Source: Segatella copri
Lineage (GTDB): Bacteria > Bacteroidota > Bacteroidia > Bacteroidales > Bacteroidaceae
Length of the DNA: 64,000 nt
Direction of reading: 5' to 3'
Assembly: GCF_019249795.2 (NCBI RefSeq)
Contig: NZ_CP156891.1
Location: forward strand, 1,692,001-1,756,000
Below the pieces are notes generated by a model. That model was not told the DNA's origin. It saw nothing but the letters and a program-made list of their open reading frames with translations, and made no database searches. Shown in pieces: positions 20,001 through 28,692 of this stretch. The stretch's first letter is position 1; every line of letters starts with the position of its first letter. The translations under genes were made by a program, and so were the position numbers.

Positions 20001-22676
20001 TTAGCATCTTCCAGACTGCGAAATCATTTCTGTGATATTCTGCACGAAACGCTTATCTGCAGCCAGATCCTCTATGTTGAGGTGCATGCGGTAACGCCAG
20101 TAATGCTTAGGGTTAGCCGGGATATTGATACGCTCAGCATCGGCATCAGGCAGACGAAGAGCCTCATCGGTAGCCAACCAGTCCTGGATGCTCAATATGC
20201 AGAGCATGGATGGAGAGGTAAGATGGCGGCTGATGATGTCGCTAGCCAACCAGCCTGGGAGTGGATGAGGTGCTGATCCCTGACGGTAGAGCATCGTATT
20301 GTAATACTCCTGGGTACGCTGGATATTCTCATCCCACCACATGCGCAGAGTAGGCATATCGTGGCTCGAAATGGTACATACCGAGCGGTATGGGTTACGG
20401 CTCAGATGTCCGAACTTAACCGATGGATCCTTTGGCATGCTCTGGAGTTCCAGACTCAATATCTTCAACTCGTCCATTACCCAAGGCACACAGTCTGGAA
20501 CCATACCGAGGTCTTCGGCACAAACTAGCATGCGGGTAGCCTGAACCAGCTTAGGCAACTTTTTCATCGCCTCCTGATACCAGAACTGGTTGTTGCGGCG
20601 ATAGAAATAGTCGTTGTAAAGGCGGTTAAACGCAGCCTTGTCATTATCATAGAGCGACTCGTAGATAAAGTCGAGCTGGGCTGAGATACGTGGATGGAAG
20701 ACGCCAGGGTTGGTATGATTGCGTACGAAGAGTACATCGCTGATCAGGGCATACAAGCCATCACGCAGCCAGAGTTCCTTCTCATCTGTTACGTCAGCAA
20801 AGAGAGCCTCTACCTTGCGCTGGGTATCTACCTCAGGCTTCATCTGATAACGCTCGTCATCCAGACGGTCGAGATACTTCTCCTTTACCTCGCCGGCACG
20901 CTCATGGAACACACGATCCAATACCCAATCGGTAATGAACGGACGGGTAAAACGGTCTTCCTGGAAGTGCAAACCATAGCTTTCAATCTCTTCACGGCTC
21001 ATGGCAAGCGCCGGTGCAAACTGTCCGAGCAATCCATGTACGCTATGTACCGGAATCTCCCAGATACGGAAGAAGCCCAATACGTGGTCGATGCGGTAAG
21101 CATCAAAATATCTTGCCATGTTCTTGAAACGGCGGTTCCACCACTGGCAGCCATCCTTCAGCATCTCAAACCAGTTATAGGTAGGGAATCCCCAGTTCTG
21201 ACCATTGGCAGAGAAGTCATCTGGTGGAGCACCCGCCTGACCATTGAGGTTGAAGTATTTAGGTTCCGTCCATACATCGCAACCATTGCGGTTTACGCCG
21301 ATTGGAATATCACCCTTCAAAATAACGCCCTTAGCCTTGGCATGCTCGTGAGCCTCCTGCATCTGGCGGTCCAGTACGAACTGTACGAAATAGAAGAACG
21401 CCACGTTCTTGTAAGCAGCAGTCTTAGGGTCGGCAAGCACCTTGCGCTCAGCCTCATCCCATACCTGATGATCTGGCCACTGGTTGAAATCAGCCGTACC
21501 ATTCTTATCACGCAGGTATGAATACTGTGCGTAAGGAACCAGCCACAGTTCAGAAGCCTGGAAGAAAGCCTTGTATTCGGCTGTCTTCATCATCTTTTCA
21601 CCTTCCTGATTGAAGATTTGGCGCAAGTAATTTATCTTGAAATCATTTACTTTCTCGTAATCTATCTTATCCAGTGCGTTCAACTCAGCACGTGTCTTCT
21701 CAGCCTCAGCACGAGCCTTGGCGTCCTTCAGCTCAGGGAGAGCATGGAGGTCGGCATACTGCGGATGAATAGCGAAGACGCTGATGCAGCTGTATGGATA
21801 ACTGTCGGTCCATGTATGGGTGATGGTGGTATCATTGATAGGAAGGAGCTGGAGCACCTTCTGACCGGTAGAAGCCACAAAATCAATCATGGTCTTCAGG
21901 TCACCGAAGTCACCAATACCGGCACTCTTACGGGTACGCAATGAGAATACAGGCACCTGCGTTCCGGCAAGTTTGCGGTTATACAGAGCGAAGAAAGCCT
22001 GGTCGAGTTCATAAGATACCAACTCACCTGCCTTCATCTCCGGCAAATCCACGGTTCTGTTCATGCTGGTTTCCCAGAGAAGCTCGCTCTTCGCATTACG
22101 GAAAGCAACGAACTTAAACTCCAGATGGCTGCCCTCAAGATGAGTCGCATCAATATCAGCCACCCATTCATTATAGGTATGCTGAGTCATCGGAAGAATC
22201 TTCTGCACATCCCAGACACCCAAAGCTTTATCTGCACCCAATACCCCCAGACGCTCACCATCGCGAAGCTGAGGAGCACGGACTATCAGACGCACAATCT
22301 TGCTGTCCGTTTCCGGCTTCATCTCCTGTGGAGCCTGATGATTGATGCAATCGGTAAAGGCACTGCTGTAGAGGTAAGCATCCTCCGGCATAGCCTTCCA
22401 ATGATCGTAAAGGGTATAAACCTCTGCCTTTCTGGCATTTACATCGAGCTGATGCTTGATTATAAGCCATTCGGTCTTGACTGCTCTTCCTTCACGTTCT
22501 ACACTATAATAATAGGTATACGATTTTTCTGGTGATTCAACACACCAGTCGCATGCCCATCTTTGACCATCTGTCGTCTCGAGAGGAAGTTTCAGTTCAC
22601 CTTCCTCCGTCTGAATGTTTACGACGATCTGTTCGCCGAACATTGCTTTATATTCAATATTAAACTGTACTGTCAT
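20001..22676 (-). CDS. malQ: 4-alpha-glucanotransferase (amylomaltase), GH77
   Basis: This 891-residue cytoplasmic enzyme has no signal peptide. Two starch-binding CBM20-like modules lie at about 1-110 and 125-235, followed by the GH77 barrel from about 240. Signature segments are SAGIGDFGDL, YRIDHVLGFFRIWEIP (nucleophile Asp near 530), CAEDLGMVP (acid/base Glu) and SSHDMPTLRMWW (Asp). The length and the doubled N-terminal modules are typical of Bacteroidota and plant DPE2-type enzymes, longer than E. coli MalQ. The reaction moves glucan segments between malto-oligosaccharides and frees glucose. It forms its own unit, with a LacI-type operator and -7 box upstream and a terminator downstream, next to the sugar transporter gene. 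Confidence 0.95.
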   Translation of the reverse strand: MTVQFNIEYKAMFGEQIVVNIQTEEGELKLPLETTDGQRWACDWCVESPEKSYTYYYSVEREGRAVKTEWLIIKHQLDVNARKAEVYTLYDHWKAMPEDAYLYSSAFTDCINHQAPQEMKPETDSKIVRLIVRAPQLRDGERLGVLGADKALGVWDVQKILPMTQHTYNEWVADIDATHLEGSHLEFKFVAFRNAKSELLWETSMNRTVDLPEMKAGELVSYELDQAFFALYNRKLAGTQVPVFSLRTRKSAGIGDFGDLKTMIDFVASTGQKVLQLLPINDTTITHTWTDSYPYSCISVFAIHPQYADLHALPELKDAKARAEAEKTRAELNALDKIDYEKVNDFKINYLRQIFNQEGEKMMKTAEYKAFFQASELWLVPYAQYSYLRDKNGTADFNQWPDHQVWDEAERKVLADPKTAAYKNVAFFYFVQFVLDRQMQEAHEHAKAKGVILKGDIPIGVNRNGCDVWTEPKYFNLNGQAGAPPDDFSANGQNWGFPTYNWFEMLKDGCQWWNRRFKNMARYFDAYRIDHVLGFFRIWEIPVHSVHGLLGQFAPALAMSREEIESYGLHFQEDRFTRPFITDWVLDRVFHERAGEVKEKYLDRLDDERYQMKPEVDTQRKVEALFADVTDEKELWLRDGLYALISDVLFVRNHTNPGVFHPRISAQLDFIYESLYDNDKAAFNRLYNDYFYRRNNQFWYQEAMKKLPKLVQATRMLVCAEDLGMVPDCVPWVMDELKILSLELQSMPKDPSVKFGHLSRNPYRSVCTISSHDMPTLRMWWDENIQRTQEYYNTMLYRQGSAPHPLPGWLASDIISRHLTSPSMLCILSIQDWLATDEALRLPDADAERINIPANPKHYWRYRMHLNIEDLAADKRFVQNITEMISQSGRC

Positions 22677-22724
22677 AAGACTCTTAAAGGCTCTTGAAAA
22701 TGTTATAATTTATGTTTGATGCTA

Positions 22725-22732
22725 CAAAGGTA
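22725..22732 (-). promoter_or_regulatory. malQ: -7 box of malQ
   Basis: TACCTTTG (minus strand) is an exact TAnnTTTG match 48 nt before the malQ ATG. The operator at 22786-22801 is 53 nt upstream. No -33 TTTG was seen at the expected position. Confidence 0.7.
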
Positions 22733-22785
22733 AGAAAAACGAGCGAAAAACGTATCTGAAATTTGCATATTTTTTCTCACAAATC

Positions 22786-22801
22786 GTGCAAACGTTTGCA
22801 C
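22786..22801. promoter_or_regulatory. LacI-family operator upstream of malQ
   Basis: Perfect palindrome GTGCAAACGTTTGCAC between the transporter stop and the malQ promoter. Confidence 0.85.
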
Positions 22802-22844
22802 TACCCCTACTCTGTAGAAACAATAATTAATCGTTCATCACATT

Positions 22845-24185
22845 TTATTCTGATTTCTTATCCTTGATGATACTCACAGACAGTGCACCCGCAATCAGCA
22901 GGATACCTGCCACAATCATCATATCGCTCTGATGAGAACCCACCAGACTCAAGACAATTCCACCGCAGATAGCAGCCACAATCTGAGGGATACAGATGGT
23001 TCCGTTAAACAGACCGAGATAAGCACCCATGTGACCATATCCCTGCAAAGCATTGGTAACAAAGGTGAAAGGCATCGCCAGCATGGCTGCCCAACCGGCA
23101 CCAATCATCAGGAACGGAACAAACTGCAGATACTGGTCATGCAGGAAAGGTATCAGGGCAAAACCCACACCACCGATAACCAGACTGACAGCGTATGCCA
23201 CCTTCGTATTCTTAAACTGAGGGAGAATCACTGCCCAGACTACACTACCTACAGCCTGTACGGCAAAGAGAATGCCCACCCAGTTGCCTGCCTCCTGGAA
23301 TGCTTCAGAAGCAGGATCGGTCGTATTCCATACGGTTTCAGCGATGGCTCCCGTAGAATAATTCCAGAGATAAAGGAAACCAGCCCAGCAGAAGAACTGA
23401 ACCAGTCCCACCTTCCAGAAGGTAGATGGCGCCTTGCGGAGCAAAGTAATCCAACCGGCCTTGTCTTCAGAAGCCTCAGCATTAGAATTCTTCACTCTTC
23501 CCTCTTCCCTCTTCGCTTCATTATACTCCGCATACTGCTGTGGATTCCACTCCTTCACCTTCATCGTGGTGTAGATAACACAGAGAATCAGGATAACCGC
23601 ACCGATATAAAACGACCAGATGACAGAATCAGGAACCACACCCTTCTCAGCATAATTCTTGATACCGAGGAAGGTAAAGAGAAATGGGAAGATATATCCG
23701 GCTACAGAACCGGCATTGCAGAGGAAACTCTGGATAGAGTAAGCCTTTGCCTTCTGTTTTTCATTTACCATATCGCCTACCAACATCTTGAACGGCTGCA
23801 TCGCCATGTTGATGCTCGTATCGAGGAACATCAGCGCTATCAGTCCGAAGAGCATCGCACCGCTCACGGTCAGTCCGAGCGAACCGGCATTCGGGAGCAG
23901 GCACATTACCAGGACGGCAATCGTAGCACCCACAAAGAGATAAGGGATGCGGCGACCGAAGTGGCACCACGTCTTATCACTCAACGTGCCCACGATAGGC
24001 TGAACCAGGATTCCCATCAGAGGAGGGAGAATCCAGAAATAACTCAAGTTGTGTGGGTCAGCACCCAACGTTGCAAAGATTCGGGAGATGTTGGCGCTCT
24101 GTAGGGCGTAGGCAATCTGTACTCCGAAAAATCCGAAGCTCAAGTTCCAGAGCTTCCAGAAACTTAAATCAGGTTTTTGTTTCAT
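22845..24185 (-). CDS. MFS (GPH/SLC45-like) sugar transporter, probably maltose or glucose
   Basis: This 446-residue inner-membrane protein has about 12 hydrophobic segments. It resembles the sucrose/maltose branch of the major facilitator superfamily. Visible motifs include SDKTWCHFGRRIPYLFVG (loop 2-3, the D-x3-G-RR type signature) and an early ALQSANISRIFATLGA segment found in these transporters. It would import the maltose or glucose made by SusA, PulA and SusB in the periplasm and so feed MalQ. It starts 21 nt after the lacI stop and is almost certainly co-transcribed with the regulator, which places it under the same operator. The exact sugar is inferred from context. Confidence 0.85.
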   Translation of the reverse strand: MKQKPDLSFWKLWNLSFGFFGVQIAYALQSANISRIFATLGADPHNLSYFWILPPLMGILVQPIVGTLSDKTWCHFGRRIPYLFVGATIAVLVMCLLPNAGSLGLTVSGAMLFGLIALMFLDTSINMAMQPFKMLVGDMVNEKQKAKAYSIQSFLCNAGSVAGYIFPFLFTFLGIKNYAEKGVVPDSVIWSFYIGAVILILCVIYTTMKVKEWNPQQYAEYNEAKREEGRVKNSNAEASEDKAGWITLLRKAPSTFWKVGLVQFFCWAGFLYLWNYSTGAIAETVWNTTDPASEAFQEAGNWVGILFAVQAVGSVVWAVILPQFKNTKVAYAVSLVIGGVGFALIPFLHDQYLQFVPFLMIGAGWAAMLAMPFTFVTNALQGYGHMGAYLGLFNGTICIPQIVAAICGGIVLSLVGSHQSDMMIVAGILLIAGALSVSIIKDKKSE

Positions 24186-24206
24186 CGTTATATTGTTTTT
24201 ATATTT

Positions 24207-25232
24207 TTATCTTGTTGTTCCTCTCACCACAAGTCGTGTTCTCACCACTCGCTTCTCCACCTCATCTCTAGGGATGGAGCCTTCCACCTGACCAATCAGG
24301 ATATTGGCAGCTTCCTCGCCTACGGCTACACCTCGCTGCTCAACCGTAGTAAGCATCGGGTCGCACGCCTTGGCACGGTCACCATTGGTGAATCCGCAGA
24401 TGCTGATTTCTTCAGGCACCTTGAATCCCATGCGCTTGGCGGTATAGAGGATACCGATTGCCGTATCATCATTGATGGCAAAGAAAGCATCCGGACGATC
24501 TTCCTCTATCAGAATATCCGGCGTTATTGCTTCGGCATTGGCACGGTCATCGCAGATCTTCACCCAGTCAGGGTTCTCCGTCAAGCCATGCTTTACCAGC
24601 GCATCATGATAACCGTTATATCGGTTCTTTGAGATTTCCAGATTCATCGGCGAGCCGTAGAAGGCAATCTTCTTACAGCCCGTATCAATCATGTGGGTAA
24701 CGGCAGTAAAGGCACCCATATAGTCATCTACCACCACTCGCGAGCAGTTCACGCCCGTACATATTCTATCATAGAAGATGAGCGGCACCCCATTCTGCAG
24801 CAGTTTTTCGAAATGGTCATACTGCTTGGTATCCTTCGCCTGTGAAACGATGATGCCACAAACCTTGTTCTGATAGAAGTCTTCACAGATGGCCACCTCC
24901 TTATCGTAACGCTCGTTACTCTGCGCCACCATCACACGGTAACCTCTGGCTCTAGCCTCTTCCTCTATACCCGAAAGCACCGACATGAAGTAATAGTGTA
25001 CCACCTGAGGCACAATAACTCCAATCACCTTCATCGGCTTCACCTTACTATGTCTTAAAGCTTCACCCAGGAAATTAGGAAAGAAGTTATGTTCACGCGC
25101 GTATTTCTGAATACGCTCCTTTTGGGCAGTACTGATACGAGAACTGTCCTTCAATGCCCGGCTCACTGTGGCAACACTTACGCCCAGATCGCGAGCAATA
25201 TCTTTCATTGTTATTGTTTCTTTATCGCCCAT
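24207..25232 (-). CDS. LacI-family transcription regulator of the starch locus
   Basis: This 341-residue protein from ATG 25232 has an N-terminal LacI helix-turn-helix (MKDIARDLGVSVATVSRALK at about 9-28). A periplasmic-binding-protein-like effector domain follows (about 65-335; GVIVPQVVHYYFMSVLSGIE, ISICGFTNGD). An in-frame start at 25271 exists but would lie upstream of the exact -7 box at 25250-25257, so 25232 (or 25208) is preferred. Four copies of a LacI-type palindrome mark its probable regulon, including its own promoter. Site position upstream of the promoters suggests activation. The effector is probably maltose or a related sugar (inferred). No SusR-like regulator is present in the window, so this protein probably fills that role. 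Confidence 0.9.
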   Translation of the reverse strand: MGDKETITMKDIARDLGVSVATVSRALKDSSRISTAQKERIQKYAREHNFFPNFLGEALRHSKVKPMKVIGVIVPQVVHYYFMSVLSGIEEEARARGYRVMVAQSNERYDKEVAICEDFYQNKVCGIIVSQAKDTKQYDHFEKLLQNGVPLIFYDRICTGVNCSRVVVDDYMGAFTAVTHMIDTGCKKIAFYGSPMNLEISKNRYNGYHDALVKHGLTENPDWVKICDDRANAEAITPDILIEEDRPDAFFAINDDTAIGILYTAKRMGFKVPEEISICGFTNGDRAKACDPMLTTVEQRGVAVGEEAANILIGQVEGSIPRDEVEKRVVRTRLVVRGTTR

Positions 25233-25249
25233 TGCTATTAGTTGTGCTG

Positions 25250-25257
25250 CAAAATTA
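25250..25257 (-). promoter_or_regulatory. -7 box of the lacI-transporter operon
   Basis: TAATTTTG (minus strand), exact TAnnTTTG, with TTTG at 25283-25280 (spacer 22). It lies 17 nt before the preferred ATG and 53 nt from the operator at 25311-25326. Confidence 0.7.
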
Positions 25258-25310
25258 CGAAATATCCTCAATATCAGTTCAAAGTTCTTGACTTAAATCA
25301 AGTAATTTCT

Positions 25311-25326
25311 GTGCAAACGTTTGCAC
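25311..25326. promoter_or_regulatory. Shared LacI-family operator between lacI and susC
   Basis: Perfect palindrome GTGCAAACGTTTGCAC in the divergent gap. It is 53 nt from the lacI -7 box and 53 nt from the susC -7 box, thus exactly centred. Confidence 0.88.
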
Positions 25327-25379
25327 AAAATAAATAACGGAATTAACACAAAAATAGTACAACATTAGAGAAAAGAACT

Positions 25380-25387
25380 TAATTTTG
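25380..25387 (+). promoter_or_regulatory. -7 box of the starch susCDEF operon
   Basis: TAATTTTG, exact TAnnTTTG, 188 nt before the susC ATG. This implies a long leader. No -33 TTTG was seen. Confidence 0.7.
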
Positions 25388-25450
25388 CACACAGAAACGA
25401 CAAGTTTATGGGCAAGCGCCCCCATTCCTACCTTATATAATATAAGTAAG

Positions 25451-25537
25451 ATGCCAGAAAGACTAAACAAGAGCCAGAACGGCATTTTGAGTAGGAACGA
25501 CAACAACTTAAGCCAAGAAGAAAAGAAGAAAAAGTAA
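25451..25537 (+). CDS. Possible 28-codon leader ORF upstream of starch susC
   Basis: The ORF begins MPERLNKSQNG and ends QEEKKKK, strongly hydrophilic, inside the susC leader and 38 nt before the susC ATG. The segment before the ATG (AAGTAAG) is only weakly purine-rich. It could be a leader peptide or chance, and no family is recognised. Confidence 0.3.
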   Translation: MPERLNKSQNGILSRNDNNLSQEEKKKK

Positions 25538-25575
25538 ATAATTTAATATTATACATTAACTTAAAAATCAAGCAA

Positions 25576-28500
25576 ATGATGAAGCAGGTAAAAATTAAAT
25601 TGCCTCTCAGAGCGTTGACCCTAGCAAGCGGTCTGCTTCTGACGGTGAGTTCCTTTGCGCAGACAAATGCAGTTAAGGGACATGTGAAGGATGCTTCTGG
25701 TGAGCCTATCATGGGTGCTACCATTACAGTTAACGGTAAGGCAGTAGGTATTACCGACATGGATGGTAACTTCTCAGTTGATGCAGCGCCAGGTGCCAAG
25801 ATTACATTCACCTATCTGGGTATGACACCGCAGACAGTGAAGGCATCTAGTAACATGAACATTACCTTGGAAGATGACTCAAAGGCTTTGAATGAAGTCG
25901 TTGTCATCGGTTATGGTGTGGCTAAGAAGTCAGACCTGACCGGTTCTGTAACAGCTATCAAACCTGATTCTAAGAATAAGGGTGTGGTTGTTAATGCACA
26001 GGATATGCTTACAGGTAAGGTTGCCGGTGTAAACATTACCAGCAACGACGGTACTCCTGGTGGTGGTGCCAAGATTCGTGTTCGTGGCGGTTCTTCTTTG
26101 AACGCATCTAACGACCCATTGATCGTTATCGATGGTCTGGCAATGGACAACGATGGTGTTAAGGGTCTTTCTAATCTCCTTTCTGTAGTTAACCCACAGG
26201 ATATTGAGTCTTTCAGTGTCTTGAAGGATGCTTCTGCAACTGCTATTTATGGTTCCCGCGGTTCTAATGGTGTCATCATCATTACAACCAAGAAGGGTCG
26301 CAAGGGTCAGAAACCTACCGTTTCTTACTCTGGTAGCATAACCATCAGCGAGAAGAAGAACACAATTGATGTTCTTAACGCTGACGAGTTCCGTGCAACA
26401 GTTGAAAAACTGTATGGAAAAGACAGTGAAGCTTACAGCGCACTGGGTACAGCCAACACCAACTGGCAGGACTTGATTTACCGTACAGCTATCAGCCACG
26501 ACCACAACATTACAGTTTCTGGTGCAGCAAAGTCACTCCCATACCGTGTTTCTGTAGGTTATACAGACCAGCAGGGTATCGTGAAGACATCTGACTTCAA
26601 GCGTGCAACAGCATCTTTGAACTTGAACCCATCATTCTTCCAGGATCACTTGACATTGAACCTGAATGCCAAGGGTATGTATGCTAGAACCTTATATACA
26701 GATGGTTCTGTTGTATCAGCAGCTGTAAGAATGGATCCAACTCAGGATCCATACAACTTTACATCTGAATATCACAAGAATCAGCTTAGAGACAAAGATG
26801 GCAACAGTCTCCTGGACCAGACTCTCAAGAACTATGGTGGCTATTTCCAGTGGTCAAAGAAAGCAGAGTATGGTGACAATACATGGCCTTTCACTTATGA
26901 CAGCACCACACAGATGCCTAACCCTCTGTCTTTGCTGGATCAGGGCAGTCAGATTGCTCACAGCCGTTCATTCATCGGTAGTGCAGACATCGACTATAAG
27001 GTACACGGTTTCGAGGACTTGAGATTGCATGCTACCTTGGGTGCAGATATCTCAAAGGGTCGCCAGAGCCAGTCATTTGCTACATCTTGCACAAACGCAT
27101 TGTACTATGGCAGCTACGGTGGTGAGGAAATTCTGAAGCGCAACCTCTCTTTGAGTGCTTACGCTCAGTACTACAAGGATTTCAACAAGATTCATCACTT
27201 CGACATCATGGCTGGTTATGAGTGGCAGCACTTCTGGCGCAGCAAGAACAATGACTATGTAGGTTATTATCCTGAAACAAATAACGATGCAAGTCTTGCT
27301 GGCACAGAGCGTCCTCATACTCCATATAGCGAGAAGAGCGAAAGCTACCTGGTATCTTTCTTCGGACGTGCCAACTACACATTGCTCGACCGTTACTTCC
27401 TGACAGCAACCGTCCGTGATGATGGTTCTTCACGTTTCAAGGAGCACTGGGCATGGTTCCCATCATTCGCTTTTGCATGGAAGGCTAACGAAGAAGCATT
27501 CCTGAAGAACGCTAACTGGTTGTCTGACTTGAAGCTCCGTCTGGGTTATGGTAAGACTGGTCAGCAGGCTGGTTCTATCGGCGATTATGAGTGGATTCCA
27601 TCTTATTCTATCAGCACAGGTACAAATGGTTTCTATCCTGTTACTGGCACAGGTGAACTTTATAGACCAAACAACTACCGTCCTGACTTGAAGTGGGAAA
27701 CAACCTCTACCTACAACGTAGGTTTGGATTGGGGCATCATGGATCAGAGATTGTCTGGTAGCGTAGATTGGTACTACAGAAAGACTACCGATCTGTTGAA
27801 CTATGCTCCACTTTCTTCTATGGCAGGTTACAAGAACCAGGCATGGCAGAACATCGGTTCCTTGAAGAATACCGGTGTTGAAGCAGCTATTACCTGGCGT
27901 GCTATCCAGACCAAGGACTGGTTCTGGACCATGACATACAACTTCACTTACAACAAGAACGAGATTACCGACTTGAATGGTGTATCTGAGAATGGTGCTC
28001 CTGTTGTTAATACAAACATCAAGGTAGGTGATGGTTCTGGTGCTTATCTGCAGGCTAACCAGGTGGGTTATGCTATGAACTCATACTATGTTTACCAGCA
28101 GGTTTACGACAAGAACGGCAAGCCAATTGAGAACTGCGTAGTTGACCGTAACGGTGACGGTAAGATCAATGAAAGCGATAAGTATCTCTACAAGAGCCCA
28201 GCAGCTCCTGTAACCATGGGCTTCTCTTCTCGCTTGGAATACAAGAACTGGGACTTCGGTTTCTCTTTGCGTGCAAGCATCGGCAACTATGTATATAACA
28301 ATGTTGAGCAGAGCATGAGTAACATGAATACAGGTGAGTGGTTCTCTAACTCTTTGAAGTACTTCTCTAACCGTATGAAGAGTACTGTTGAGAGAAACTG
28401 GCAGACCTACGAGATCACTTCTAAGTTGTCTGACTACTATGTGAAGAACGCTTCATTCCTGAAGTGCGACAACATCACATTGGGTTATAGCTTCAACAAC

Positions 28501-28674
28501 CTGTTTAAGTCAAGCGGCTGGCATGGACTTTCAGGTCGTGCATACGCTACTGCATCAAATGTATTCACAATAACCAATTATGACGGTTTGGATCCAGAAG
28601 TAGGCGATGGTAACGACAACAACCTCTACCCACGTCCATTCTCTGTAGTAGTTGGTCTTAGCTTGAATTTCTAA
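25576..28674 (+). CDS. susC: SusC-type TonB-dependent starch-oligosaccharide transporter
   Basis: This 1032-residue outer-membrane transporter has a signal peptide of about 28 residues (VSSFAQ). A carboxypeptidase-like domain follows (VKGHVKDASGEPIMGATI, about 34-100), then a plug with EVVVIGYGVAKKSDLTGSV and GSRGSNGVIIITTKKG. A barrel completes it, ending VVGLSLNF with terminal Phe. It imports starch fragments across the outer membrane with SusD, using TonB energy. It is first in the susC-susD-susE-susF operon. Two ATGs open the frame back to back (MMKQ). The operator, -7 box and long leader upstream place it under the divergent LacI-type regulator. Starch specificity follows from the SusE/F and amylase context. 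Confidence 0.94.
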   Translation: MMKQVKIKLPLRALTLASGLLLTVSSFAQTNAVKGHVKDASGEPIMGATITVNGKAVGITDMDGNFSVDAAPGAKITFTYLGMTPQTVKASSNMNITLEDDSKALNEVVVIGYGVAKKSDLTGSVTAIKPDSKNKGVVVNAQDMLTGKVAGVNITSNDGTPGGGAKIRVRGGSSLNASNDPLIVIDGLAMDNDGVKGLSNLLSVVNPQDIESFSVLKDASATAIYGSRGSNGVIIITTKKGRKGQKPTVSYSGSITISEKKNTIDVLNADEFRATVEKLYGKDSEAYSALGTANTNWQDLIYRTAISHDHNITVSGAAKSLPYRVSVGYTDQQGIVKTSDFKRATASLNLNPSFFQDHLTLNLNAKGMYARTLYTDGSVVSAAVRMDPTQDPYNFTSEYHKNQLRDKDGNSLLDQTLKNYGGYFQWSKKAEYGDNTWPFTYDSTTQMPNPLSLLDQGSQIAHSRSFIGSADIDYKVHGFEDLRLHATLGADISKGRQSQSFATSCTNALYYGSYGGEEILKRNLSLSAYAQYYKDFNKIHHFDIMAGYEWQHFWRSKNNDYVGYYPETNNDASLAGTERPHTPYSEKSESYLVSFFGRANYTLLDRYFLTATVRDDGSSRFKEHWAWFPSFAFAWKANEEAFLKNANWLSDLKLRLGYGKTGQQAGSIGDYEWIPSYSISTGTNGFYPVTGTGELYRPNNYRPDLKWETTSTYNVGLDWGIMDQRLSGSVDWYYRKTTDLLNYAPLSSMAGYKNQAWQNIGSLKNTGVEAAITWRAIQTKDWFWTMTYNFTYNKNEITDLNGVSENGAPVVNTNIKVGDGSGAYLQANQVGYAMNSYYVYQQVYDKNGKPIENCVVDRNGDGKINESDKYLYKSPAAPVTMGFSSRLEYKNWDFGFSLRASIGNYVYNNVEQSMSNMNTGEWFSNSLKYFSNRMKSTVERNWQTYEITSKLSDYYVKNASFLKCDNITLGYSFNNLFKSSGWHGLSGRAYATASNVFTITNYDGLDPEVGDGNDNNLYPRPFSVVVGLSLNF

Positions 28675-28692
28675 TAAGAAAGGATATCAATT

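Noticed and set aside
22932..24104. A 390-codon open frame on the plus strand
   Set aside because: It is antisense to the MFS transporter gene, whose transmembrane pattern and family motifs are clear. The other frame is a shadow rich in His, Arg and Gln.
24207..25271. Longer start for the LacI-type regulator at 25271
   Set aside because: It would place the ATG upstream of the exact -7 box at 25250-25257, which also has the regulon-typical 53-nt distance to the operator.
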